6,733 bases of DNA, taken from assembly GCA_038207745.1 (NCBI GenBank), contig JBBQZL010000150.1:1-6733 (forward strand), read 5' to 3'. The notes under the pieces were generated by a model. It worked only from the letters and a program-made list of their open reading frames with translations, had not been told where the DNA came from and searched no databases. The first letter of the stretch is position 1, and every line of letters begins with the position of its first letter. This DNA comes from JBBQZL01 sp038207745 (GTDB lineage Bacteria > Actinomycetota > Thermoleophilia > Solirubrobacterales > 70-9). Positions 1-6,029 of the stretch are shown here, piece by piece. The position numbers were made by a program, and so were the translations under genes.

Positions 1-371
1 CCGTGATCGAGTTCGACCCGGATCTGATTCTGGTCGCATCCGGGTTCGACGCGAGCCCCCAGGATCCGCTTGCGCGACAGATGGTCCACAGCGAGGGATT
101 CCGGATGATGACCGCCGCCGTGATGGAGACTGCGCGGGTCACCTGCGACGGCCGTCTGGTCGTCGTTCACGAGGGTGGTTATTCGAAGGCCTACGTTCCG
201 TTTTGCGGCCTCGCCGTGGTCGAGCAGCTTTCGGGCTTCAACACAGGAGTCGAAGATCCATTTCTCGGCGGATATCGAACAATGCCCTACCAGGAATTGC
301 AGCCACATCAGGACGCCGCCATCGCTGAGGCCGAGCAGAACCTTGCCGGCGTCGGAGCGCCCGGCCGATGA
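1..371 (+). CDS. Class II histone deacetylase-like amidohydrolase, C-terminal part (5' end outside window)
   Basis: This is the last ~122 codons of a zinc-dependent deacetylase of the class II HDAC/acetylpolyamine amidohydrolase/AcuC superfamily. Members remove acetyl groups from lysine side chains, polyamines or small acetamides, and are usually cytoplasmic in bacteria. The visible part has the block PDLILVASGFDAS, where the Asp of GFD (bases 48-50) corresponds to a metal ligand, and the block HEGGYS, whose Tyr (bases 180-182) corresponds to the transition-state-stabilising tyrosine. The segments DPL...MT and YVPFCGL between and after these blocks also fit bacterial class II members. The N-terminal two thirds, with the His-His/Asp charge relay, lies upstream, so the GTG at base 3 is an internal Val codon and not a start. 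The stop overlaps the next gene's ATG (ATGA at 368-371), so the two are probably translated together. The natural substrate cannot be told from the sequence. Confidence 0.88.
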   Translation, partial: VIEFDPDLILVASGFDASPQDPLARQMVHSEGFRMMTAAVMETARVTCDGRLVVVHEGGYSKAYVPFCGLAVVEQLSGFNTGVEDPFLGGYRTMPYQELQPHQDAAIAEAEQNLAGVGAPGR

Positions 372-1312
372 GCGCGGCCTTCGTCAACGATGATCGCGAG
401 GCTCTGGTCGAGCTTGCGCGGGGCAAGCCGACACCGCCATACACGCTGGATGAGCAGCTGACCTTCTTCTGTCCTCAGGAGAATCTCGAGGCGCTATCGC
501 TCCCGATCGTGCGTGAATTCCACGAGTGGGTCACCTCTGACCACATACCGGTCGAGGGAGACGAGCCGAAGATCCTCCTTCTCCTTCCCTGCGAGAAGGA
601 GAAGCCATATTCGTTGTCTCCGGAGCATCGGGCCGTAAGCCTGGCTCTGGCGGGCGCGGAGTTCAAACCCACCGATCGCGGTGACTGGCCCGAGGAGCTC
701 AAGGGTCTGGGCAGCCTGGCAGAACTTTCCAACGCGCCCCTGTCCGATGGCAGATTGAGAGTGGATCGCGCTGTGATCTCGGAGCCATTCGGAATCGTCC
801 CCTACGAGGCGATCTACAAGTGGCGCGGCATGCCGACTCCGTGCGCGAGGTATGACGATCCGGGACTGTTCGAGCACCGGGGGATTGGTGCGATCTGGCG
901 CAGCGACTGCACCTCGACGGTAAACAGCAGCGGCTCCTATTCATGGGGCGACTCGGAGCGACGGGCCTACGTTGAAGTCCATAATCGGTTGGCAGACCTG
1001 ATCCGGAAAGTGCTCGAGCGGCTTGCCGAAGAGTATGAAGCGATCCTTGCCTATGTCGGTCACACGCTGACCCATCGGACATTTCTCGCTGACGATGCCC
1101 AGCGTCGCGATGCAGGTATCCCCAGGCAGCGGCGATTCGACGGTCGAAACGGCCGGCTGGTGGGTGTCAACGATCTTGTTCCGGGGCTGGTCGAGCTGAT
1201 TCCGGACGCAGTCGGGCTCGATCAACTCCGAGCGGGAAACGGCGGGCGCCTACCCGCCTCGTTTCTTACTTCTCCGAAAACGCTGGCAATGCTCAACGAG
1301 AGGTTGCGGTAA
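368..1312 (+). CDS. DUF5591-type protein with archaeosine synthase (ArcS) core motif
   Basis: This 314-residue protein carries PCEKEKPYSLSPEH at residues 74-87. That is an exact match to the pattern PC-x3-KPY-x2-S-x2-H described for archaeal archaeosine synthase (ArcS), which acts on preQ0 in tRNA to give archaeosine. Further matches to that core domain are ISEPFGIVPYEAI (137-149; archaeal forms have 'SPLGxVPxExE'), RYDDPG (161-166) and a helical stretch near 195-230 resembling the ArcS 'R...L..YL....Y' region. There is no PUA domain and no tRNA-guanine transglycosylase domain, which archaeal ArcS usually has, so this is a stand-alone core. Starting at ATG 368 overlaps the upstream stop by ATGA; GGAG at 354-357 is 10 nt upstream, a little far. 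Bacteria are not known to make archaeosine in tRNA, so the substrate is open: a 7-deazaguanine in DNA or RNA, a nucleobase, or something unrelated. Codon use is looser than in the operon downstream. Family recognition is fairly sure; function is unknown. Confidence 0.72.
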   Translation: MSAAFVNDDREALVELARGKPTPPYTLDEQLTFFCPQENLEALSLPIVREFHEWVTSDHIPVEGDEPKILLLLPCEKEKPYSLSPEHRAVSLALAGAEFKPTDRGDWPEELKGLGSLAELSNAPLSDGRLRVDRAVISEPFGIVPYEAIYKWRGMPTPCARYDDPGLFEHRGIGAIWRSDCTSTVNSSGSYSWGDSERRAYVEVHNRLADLIRKVLERLAEEYEAILAYVGHTLTHRTFLADDAQRRDAGIPRQRRFDGRNGRLVGVNDLVPGLVELIPDAVGLDQLRAGNGGRLPASFLTSPKTLAMLNERLR

Positions 1313-1334
1313 GGCGAGGCATGTGTTAGCTTTC

Positions 1335-1373
1335 TTCACGATGCTGAACCAAGTTCAGCATCGTGAACTTTTT
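1335..1373 (+). terminator. Perfect 15-bp hairpin plus T run: intrinsic terminator, possibly a dispersed palindrome
   Basis: TTCACGATGCTGAAC (1335-1349) and GTTCAGCATCGTGAA (1353-1367) are perfect reverse complements separated by CAA. One C and then TTTTT (1369-1373) follow. Stem plus T run 23 nt after the stop of the ArcS-like gene fits a Rho-independent terminator for the first transcription unit, reading + only: the reverse complement shows no T run after the stem. The hairpin also lies 37 nt before the ATG of the next operon, so a second role as operator or leader structure is possible. Its core (ATGCTGAAC...GTTCAGCAT) resembles, from memory, palindromic terminator-like repeats scattered through some bacterial genomes. 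Confidence 0.75.
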
Positions 1374-1390
1374 ACGATTGTTTGCCAACC

Positions 1391-1396
1391 AGGAGG
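1391..1396 (+). promoter_or_regulatory. Strong ribosome binding site of the operon's first gene
   Basis: AGGAGG lies 8 nt before ATG 1405, a near-ideal Shine-Dalgarno sequence and spacing. It fixes the start of the hydantoinase-like gene. Only about 31 nt separate the terminator's T run from the ATG. The only weak -10-like hexamer I see there is TACGAT (1373-1378), with no convincing -35, so the operon promoter probably overlaps the palindrome or the operon depends on read-through. Confidence 0.8.
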
Positions 1397-1404
1397 AGTA
1401 GGGA

Positions 1405-2910
1405 ATGAGCGATGCACGCGAAGTCGATCTGGTCGTCACCGGTGGCACGGTCGTAAGCCCGAGTGGTCCCCGAAGGGTCGGCATCGCTGTCGACGGCGGC
1501 AAGATCGTCGCCGTCACCGAAGACCGCCTCCTCCCGCCGGCGCGCAGGACCGTCGACGCGAAGGGACTTCATGTGATCCCGGGTCTGGTCGACTCCGAGT
1601 CCCATCCCGGCTGCTATGTGCCGCTCAAGGACGACCTCGCCTCGGAGTCCCGCGCTGCGGTGACCGCCGGAGTTACGACCTGGGGCGTCCACTCGCCGTC
1701 GACGCGGATGGGGGATCCGGAGTTCGTCGAGTTCGTCCAGCCCGATGACGTGGTCTCCTTCCACCAGGGCTTCCCGCATTTCGAGAACCTGATCAAGACC
1801 GATTCGGCAGTCGACATCTTCCTCACCTACATGATCGAGACCGATCAGCAGGCAGGGGAGATCCCCGAGTACGCCAGGGAACACGGCGTCACCTCCTACA
1901 AGCTCTATCTCCAATCGATGAGCCCGGCCGCCGAACCAAACTGGCCCGGCCGGCGTGCCGGCCTCGGGCACGGCTTCGACGATGGAACCTGCTGGCTGAC
2001 CATGGAGGCGGTCGCCGAGATCGGCCGCCCCGGCATCGTCTGCATGCACTGCGAGAACTGGGAGATCGCCCGGATCTTCGACCAGCGGCTTCGCAATGAA
2101 GGCCGGACGGACTGGGCAACCTGGTCGGATCGCTCGCCTCATTTCCTCGAGGCGACCCACATCCGAACATACGGTGACATGGCCGCGGAGATCGGTTGCC
2201 CGATCTACATCCAGCACGCGACCACTCCCGAGAGCTACAGGGAGATCCGCGAGTTGCGCGCCCGCGGCGTCACCGTGCACGCGCAGACCGGACCGCACTG
2301 GCTTCATTTCGGCAAGGAGGAACACAACGCCTGGCGGATCAACGTTCCGCTCCGGTCGCGTGAGAACAACCCGAACATCTGGAAGGCGATGCACGACGGC
2401 GTGATCAACTCGATCGGCTCCGACCACGTGGTCGCCTGGGAACCCGCCGACTATGAAAGCTCGTACAACGAGAACATCTGGGAGCTCAAGACCGGTTTCA
2501 CCTCGCGGGTCGAGATGCTGCTCCCGGTGATGCTCGAGGGCATCCACCAGGGCAAGCTGACGCTCGAGCGGATGGTCGAGGTGGCATGTGAGAATCCCGC
2601 CCGGATCTTCGGCGTCTACCCGAAGAAGGGCAAGATCGACATCGGTGCGGACGCCGATCTCGTCCTGATCGACCTCGACAAGGAGGTCAAGGTCTCGAAC
2701 CAGAACGTTCTGACCCGGTCCGGATGGACGGTTCTCGACGGTCACACGATGCACGGCTGGAATGTCGCCACCTTCCTGCGCGGCAAGCAGATGTCGAAGT
2801 GGGACGACGGTGCCCCGGGTCCCGAGTTCATCGGTGACGCCGACGGCGAGTACATCCGCCGCACACCGGGACAGGATCTGGTCCCGCTCGATGGTGAGAT
2901 CGGAGCCTGA
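1405..2910 (+). CDS. Dihydropyrimidinase/hydantoinase-like cyclic amidohydrolase with altered metal ligand
   Basis: This 501-residue cytoplasmic enzyme belongs to the amidohydrolase superfamily, in the dihydropyrimidinase/hydantoinase/dihydroorotase/allantoinase group, which opens cyclic amides, imides or ureides by hydrolysis. Residues 1-60 form the N-terminal half of the beta-sandwich domain (DLVVTGGTVVSPSG, then VIPGLVD). Metal-site candidates are H67, K166 in TSYKLYLQ (the lysine usually carboxylated to bridge the two metals), H215 in MHCEN, H271 in YIQHATT and D340 in GSDH. The usual D-x-H-x-H reads D63-S-E65-S-H67, so the first metal His is Glu. The C-terminal KKGKIDIGADADLVLIDLD (407-425) is typical of the family. 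Length fits a bacterial dihydropyrimidinase (~460-500 residues). It opens a six-gene operon: the next start is 2 nt after its stop. The likely job is the first hydrolytic ring opening in the pathway; the substrate is not determinable, and the Glu argues against plain dihydropyrimidinase. Confidence 0.85.
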   Translation: MSDAREVDLVVTGGTVVSPSGPRRVGIAVDGGKIVAVTEDRLLPPARRTVDAKGLHVIPGLVDSESHPGCYVPLKDDLASESRAAVTAGVTTWGVHSPSTRMGDPEFVEFVQPDDVVSFHQGFPHFENLIKTDSAVDIFLTYMIETDQQAGEIPEYAREHGVTSYKLYLQSMSPAAEPNWPGRRAGLGHGFDDGTCWLTMEAVAEIGRPGIVCMHCENWEIARIFDQRLRNEGRTDWATWSDRSPHFLEATHIRTYGDMAAEIGCPIYIQHATTPESYREIRELRARGVTVHAQTGPHWLHFGKEEHNAWRINVPLRSRENNPNIWKAMHDGVINSIGSDHVVAWEPADYESSYNENIWELKTGFTSRVEMLLPVMLEGIHQGKLTLERMVEVACENPARIFGVYPKKGKIDIGADADLVLIDLDKEVKVSNQNVLTRSGWTVLDGHTMHGWNVATFLRGKQMSKWDDGAPGPEFIGDADGEYIRRTPGQDLVPLDGEIGA

Positions 2911-2912
2911 GG

Positions 2913-3668
2913 GTGGCGGTCTGGGATGACGTACTTCCGGAACAGGACCGAGAGGTCTTCGAGGCCGCCGGCTGGGGCAGGGACGTCGGGTTCGGCGAAC
3001 GGCCGGTGTTGCTCGTCGTCGACGTGATCTACAATTTTGTCGGCGACACGCCGGAGCCGATCCTCGAGTCGATCAAGCGCTGGCGCTATAGCTGCGGCGA
3101 GCGCGGCTGGGAGGGGATCGCGCAACTGCAGCGGCTGATCGCCGCCGCCCGTGATCAGCATGTGCCGATCATCTACACCGGGATGGACCGCAGGCCTGAC
3201 GGCTTTGACCAGGGAGCCTGGAACTGGAAGAGTCACAGAGCCGGCGAAGCATCTGACATCAAGGGCTCGCTCGGCAATCAGATCGTCAAGGAGATCGCGC
3301 CGGAGGATGCCGACATCTACTTCGTCAAGGACAAGCCCAGCGCCTTCCACGGCACCCATCTGCTCGACTACCTGATCTACCTGGGGGCGGACACCGTGAT
3401 CACAACCGGCACCACGACCAGCGGCTGCGTCAGGGCCACCGCGGTCGATGCCGCGCAGTACAACTACCGCTCCATCGTGCCCGAGGAGTGCGTCTGGGAC
3501 CGGGCGATGATCAGCCACAAGGTCAATCTCCTGGATATCCAGATGAAGTACGGCGACGTCAGGTCCACCGACGATGTGATCGCCTATCTCCGATCGCTGC
3601 CGGATCGGCCCTGCGGTCCGAATACACCGACCGGTGTGGCGAACACCAACCAGGAGGTCCCGAGATGA
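2913..3668 (+). CDS. Isochorismatase-like cysteine hydrolase (N-carbamoylsarcosine amidohydrolase type)
   Basis: This 251-residue alpha/beta hydrolase of the isochorismatase-like superfamily includes relatives such as N-carbamoylsarcosine amidohydrolase, ureidoacrylate hydrolase, biuret hydrolase and nicotinamidase. The catalytic triad is visible: D37 in LLVVDVIYNF, K139 in FVKDKPSAF and nucleophile C172 in TTTSGCVRATAVDA, with the usual non-proline cis-peptide region just before the cysteine. An N-terminal extension of ~30 residues and the insertion YSCGERGWEGI (59-69) resemble carbamoylsarcosine-amidase-like members more than the short nicotinamidases. The GTG start at 2913 lies 2 nt after the previous stop, with GGAG at 2902-2905 seven nt upstream. 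Placed directly after a cyclic-amide ring opener, it would be expected to hydrolyse the linear carbamoyl, ureido or amide product and release ammonia (and CO2 if carbamoyl). That pairing parallels hydantoinase/carbamoylase and creatinine-degradation gene pairs, but is inference. Confidence 0.88.
   Translation: MAVWDDVLPEQDREVFEAAGWGRDVGFGERPVLLVVDVIYNFVGDTPEPILESIKRWRYSCGERGWEGIAQLQRLIAAARDQHVPIIYTGMDRRPDGFDQGAWNWKSHRAGEASDIKGSLGNQIVKEIAPEDADIYFVKDKPSAFHGTHLLDYLIYLGADTVITTGTTTSGCVRATAVDAAQYNYRSIVPEECVWDRAMISHKVNLLDIQMKYGDVRSTDDVIAYLRSLPDRPCGPNTPTGVANTNQEVPR
3652..3657 (+). promoter_or_regulatory. Ribosome binding site deciding the PF06684 gene start
   Basis: AGGAGG lies 7 nt before ATG 3665, inside the end of the isochorismatase-like gene. 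It supports starting the next protein at 3665. The in-frame ATG at 3488 would overlap the preceding gene by about 180 nt and add a stretch with no family similarity. Confidence 0.85.
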
Positions 3669-4231
3669 GCGTGGAGATCGAGATCCGGAAGATCGTCTCG
3701 GTGGTCGAGGAGGTCAACAGCGAGGGCGGTCGCACGGACGGCGCACCACTGCGCAAGGCCGCGGTTGCCGTCGTCTTCCGCAATCCCTACGCCGGCCGGC
3801 CCTTCACCGAGGATCTGACCGGGCTTGTCGACGCCAGCGCCGAGCTGGGCAGATTGATCGGCGAGCGCTGCACGGAGGTGCTCGCTGCGCCGGTCGAGAG
3901 CCACGGCAAGGGCGTGATGATCGGGATCGCGGGCGAGCAGGAGCACGGAAACGCGGCCAAGACGACGGCCTTCGGCAACCCGTTCCGCAAGGCCTTCGGT
4001 GGAGGCAGGGCCTGGTTGCCTTCGACCACCAAGCGATGCGCGACCGGTGCCCAGATCGACATCCCCCTCTGCTACAAGGACGAGATCTGGGTTCGCTCCC
4101 ACTACGACACGATCACGATCGCGATCGCCGATGCGCCGGCACCCGACGAGATCGTCCTGATCGGCGCGGTTGCCTCACGCGGTCGTCTCAATGCCCGGGT
4201 CGGCGGCAAGACCGTGGAAGAGGTCGAGTGA
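3665..4231 (+). CDS. PF06684 (DUF1185) 'amino acid synthesis' family protein
   Basis: This 188-residue protein matches the PF06684/DUF1185 family. The most recognisable part is the C-terminal block IWVRSHYDTITIAIADAPAPDEIVLI (split here as residues 141-150 and 151-166), preceded by AVVFRNPYAGRPFTEDL (35-51), ESHGKGVMIGIAGEQEHG (78-95) and a Gly-rich segment around 111-115. Published structures of the family show a variant of the Bacillus chorismate mutase fold, which is close in shape to Rid/YjgF proteins. No reaction is established for the family as far as I know, and its Pfam name is historical. The start at ATG 3665 overlaps the previous stop (ATGA 3665-3668). Its place between an amidase and an enamidase suggests, by analogy with Rid-fold RutC in the pyrimidine Rut pathway, hydrolysis of a reactive enamine/imine or a tautomerisation. 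No obvious catalytic residue can be named; R144, H146 and E79/H80 are conserved-looking candidates. Confidence 0.85.
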   Translation: MSVEIEIRKIVSVVEEVNSEGGRTDGAPLRKAAVAVVFRNPYAGRPFTEDLTGLVDASAELGRLIGERCTEVLAAPVESHGKGVMIGIAGEQEHGNAAKTTAFGNPFRKAFGGGRAWLPSTTKRCATGAQIDIPLCYKDEIWVRSHYDTITIAIADAPAPDEIVLIGAVASRGRLNARVGGKTVEEVE

Positions 4232-4259
4232 GGCGAACGGCTGAAGATGAGGCGCGGGG

Positions 4260-5414
4260 GTGAGCCGCACTCTCGAGATCCGCAATCTCGGCGGCCTGGT
4301 CACGGGGAGGGTCGGCGAGGGCGTGCAGAATCCCGATCTGGTCCGGATCGAGGACGGCCTGATTGCCGGATACGAGTCGGGCCCCGAGCCGGACACCGTC
4401 CTCGATGCCGGCGGTGCCGTTGCAGCTCCGGGATTGATCGACTCCCACGCCCACGTCGTCTTCGGTGATTGGACCCCCCGGCAGAACGCGCTCGGCTGGA
4501 TCGAGTCCTCGCTTCACGGTGGGGTGACGATGATGATGTCGGCGTCCGAGGTCCACCTTCCGGGCCGGCCGCATGACCGCGAGGGTGTGAAGGCGCTTGC
4601 GATCACCGCGCAGCGCGCCTATCAGACGTACAGGCCAGGCGGCGTCAAGGTTCTTGCCGGTGCGGTGATCATCGAACCAGACATGGTCGCGGAGGACTTC
4701 AGCGAGCTGGCAGGGCAGGGTGTCTGGCTTGCCAAGGTCGGGTTCGGCGCCTTCAGCCCCCAGTCGGACGCGGCGGAGCTCGCGCATGCGGCACAGGACG
4801 CCGGTTTTGTGGTCATGAACCACACCGGCGGCGCCTCGATCCCGGATTCCTCGCCGGTCACGATCGAGGATGTCCTGGCGCTCGGATGCGACATCATCGG
4901 CCACGCGAATGGCGGCACCACGGCACTTCCCGACCGGGACCTCGAGCAGCTTTTCGAGGCCCCCGGGGCGATTCAGCTCGTCCAGGCGGGGAATCTCCGC
5001 TCCAGCCTCAGGATCATCGAGATCGCAAAGAGGCTCGGCGCGCTCGACAGAATCGTCCTCGCGACCGACACACCGACCGGAACCGGCGTGATGCCGCTCG
5101 GGATGATCAAGACGGTCTGCGAGGTCTCGTCGCTCGGCGGGGTGGCGGCGACCGATGCGATCGCGATGGCGACCGGAAACAACGCGCAGGTGCTGAGGCG
5201 CGATGAGGGCATCCTCGATCTGGGCCGGCCGACCGATCTCTTCCTCAGCTTTGCGCCCCTGGGCTCCTCCTGCGAGGGGCCGCTCGAGGCGATCGAGTTC
5301 GGCGACATCCCCGGCATCGCCGCCGTACTGGTCGATGGAGAGGTCAAGGCGCTTCGCTCGCGCAACACCCCAGCCCCCGACGGCAGTTGTCATCTGACCG
5401 GGAAGACGAGGTGA
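4260..5414 (+). CDS. Enamidase-like amidohydrolase
   Basis: This 384-residue amidohydrolase resembles, along its whole length, the enamidase of Eubacterium barkeri, as I recall its sequence. That enzyme converts 1,4,5,6-tetrahydro-6-oxonicotinate to 2-formylglutarate plus ammonia in nicotinate fermentation. Shared stretches include PGLIDSHAHV (57-66), GDWTPRQ (69-75), LHGGVT (85-90), PGRPHD (101-106), HTGGASIP (188-195), GHANGG (214-219), TDTPTGTG (269-276), ATGNNA (304-309) and GDIPGI..VLVDGE near 348-361. Metal-ligand candidates are H63, H65, K159 (in AKVGFG), H188, H215 and D270. The start is GTG 4260, with GAGG at 4249-4252; the ATG at 4247 is in a different frame. It is preceded by 28 nt, the longest gap in the operon. 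No nicotinate hydroxylase or 6-hydroxynicotinate reductase is present in the window, so the substrate is probably another cyclic enamide/lactam, or an intermediate made by the upstream genes. The family is secure, the substrate is not. Confidence 0.85.
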   Translation: MSRTLEIRNLGGLVTGRVGEGVQNPDLVRIEDGLIAGYESGPEPDTVLDAGGAVAAPGLIDSHAHVVFGDWTPRQNALGWIESSLHGGVTMMMSASEVHLPGRPHDREGVKALAITAQRAYQTYRPGGVKVLAGAVIIEPDMVAEDFSELAGQGVWLAKVGFGAFSPQSDAAELAHAAQDAGFVVMNHTGGASIPDSSPVTIEDVLALGCDIIGHANGGTTALPDRDLEQLFEAPGAIQLVQAGNLRSSLRIIEIAKRLGALDRIVLATDTPTGTGVMPLGMIKTVCEVSSLGGVAATDAIAMATGNNAQVLRRDEGILDLGRPTDLFLSFAPLGSSCEGPLEAIEFGDIPGIAAVLVDGEVKALRSRNTPAPDGSCHLTGKTR

Positions 5415-5421
5415 GACGAGG

Positions 5422-6027
5422 ATGAGCATCGTTCTGAAAGAGGTGGTCGTCCCGGCCAGTACGGCGGGAACGATCGAGGTCAAGGCCGGGCAGATCCTCG
5501 AGGTCGTCGATCTCGAGGGCCAGCAGGTCGGCGACCTGGCGGCATGGATGACAGCGGACCCGTCCGAGTACGTATCGCCGGGCCACACGCTCTCCTGCCT
5601 GACCAGGCTTGTCCCGGAGGTCGGGGATCAGATCTACTCGAACCACCGCAGGCCGTTGATGAAGATCCTCCGCGACGACGTCGGCAACCACGACATGATC
5701 GTGCCCTGCTGTGACCCCGAGCGTTACTCGCGTGACTACGGAATCCTCGACCACGGCTCCTGCCTGGCCTCCCTCGAGGCGGCTCTGGCGCGGGATGGCC
5801 GCGAGCTGGACCTTTCCGGTGAGCAGTGCTGGAACGTGTTCATGAACAATGTCCACGAGGACGGCCGGATCGTCACCCACGAGCCACCACATGGCGCAGG
5901 TTCGACGATCGCGCTCGATGTTCTCGAGGATCTCGTGGTCGCGCTCTCGGCATGCCCCCAGGATCTCTCGCCGTGCAACGCATTCAACCCGACCTCGATG
6001 GCCCTGAGGGTTCTCTCGGAGGGCTGA
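5422..6027 (+). CDS. DUF1989 / urea carboxylase-associated family protein
   Basis: This 201-residue protein belongs to the DUF1989 (UAAP, YcgI) family. Signatures are the N-terminal GQILEVVDLEGQQVGDLAAW (23-42), LMKILRDDVGNHDMIVPCCDPERY (starting at 79 and ending at 102), the HGSC segment with C114, NVFMNN (138-143), DGRI (147-150) and the C-terminal ALSACPQDLSPCN (174-186). Candidate metal or catalytic residues are H90, C96/C97, C114, C178 and C185. Two members of this family, CgdA and CgdB, together form carboxyguanidine deiminase in guanidine breakdown, and others sit beside urea carboxylase. Here there is a single copy and no carboxylase or allophanate hydrolase in the window, so a different C-N hydrolysis or a homomeric form is likely. 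The ATG start is 7 nt after the previous stop; GAGG occurs at 5408-5411 (10 nt upstream). The gene is 2 nt from the next. Confidence 0.86.
   Translation: MSIVLKEVVVPASTAGTIEVKAGQILEVVDLEGQQVGDLAAWMTADPSEYVSPGHTLSCLTRLVPEVGDQIYSNHRRPLMKILRDDVGNHDMIVPCCDPERYSRDYGILDHGSCLASLEAALARDGRELDLSGEQCWNVFMNNVHEDGRIVTHEPPHGAGSTIALDVLEDLVVALSACPQDLSPCNAFNPTSMALRVLSEG
6018..6023 (+). promoter_or_regulatory. Ribosome binding site deciding the aldolase-fold gene start
   Basis: GGAGGG lies 6 nt before GTG 6030, inside the last codons of the DUF1989 gene. It favours GTG 6030 over in-frame starts further up (from 5826), which would lie within the DUF1989 coding region and add residues unrelated to class II aldolases. 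Confidence 0.75.
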
Positions 6028-6029
6028 CC

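Noticed and set aside
3..5. GTG as start of the first gene
   Set aside because: The frame is open to the window edge and the encoded part begins in the middle of an HDAC fold, so the codon is an internal Val.
1948..1963. GGCCGGC/GCCGGCC inverted repeat with a 2-nt loop
   Set aside because: It lies inside coding sequence for a Pro-Gly-Arg-Arg-Ala-Gly stretch, is short, has no T run, and is expected by chance in GC-rich DNA.
1372..2754. Long open frame of 460 codons on the - strand
   Set aside because: It lies antisense to the hydantoinase-like gene, covers the terminator and ribosome binding site, shows no family motif, and is the expected mirror of a GC-rich coding strand.
2742..3518. Open frame on the - strand opposite the isochorismatase-like gene
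   Set aside because: No recognisable domain, and it overlaps two well-supported + strand genes.
3488..3664. Earlier in-frame ATG for the PF06684 gene
   Set aside because: It would overlap the amidase gene by about 180 nt and add residues without family similarity; ATG 3665 has an AGGAGG 7 nt upstream and the usual family length.
4260..5414. Naming this gene as nicotinate-pathway enamidase outright
   Set aside because: Sequence family fits, but no partner nicotinate genes are visible and the neighbours suggest another substrate, so no gene symbol was assigned.
4188..5588. Long open frame of 466 codons on the - strand
   Set aside because: It is antisense to the enamidase-like gene and parts of its neighbours, whose family motifs are unmistakable. 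The Arg/Asp/Gly-rich composition is typical of a shadow frame.
5826..6029. Earlier in-frame starts for the aldolase-fold gene
   Set aside because: They lie inside the DUF1989 gene and give a low-complexity, Arg-rich extension; GTG 6030 has GGAGGG 6 nt upstream.
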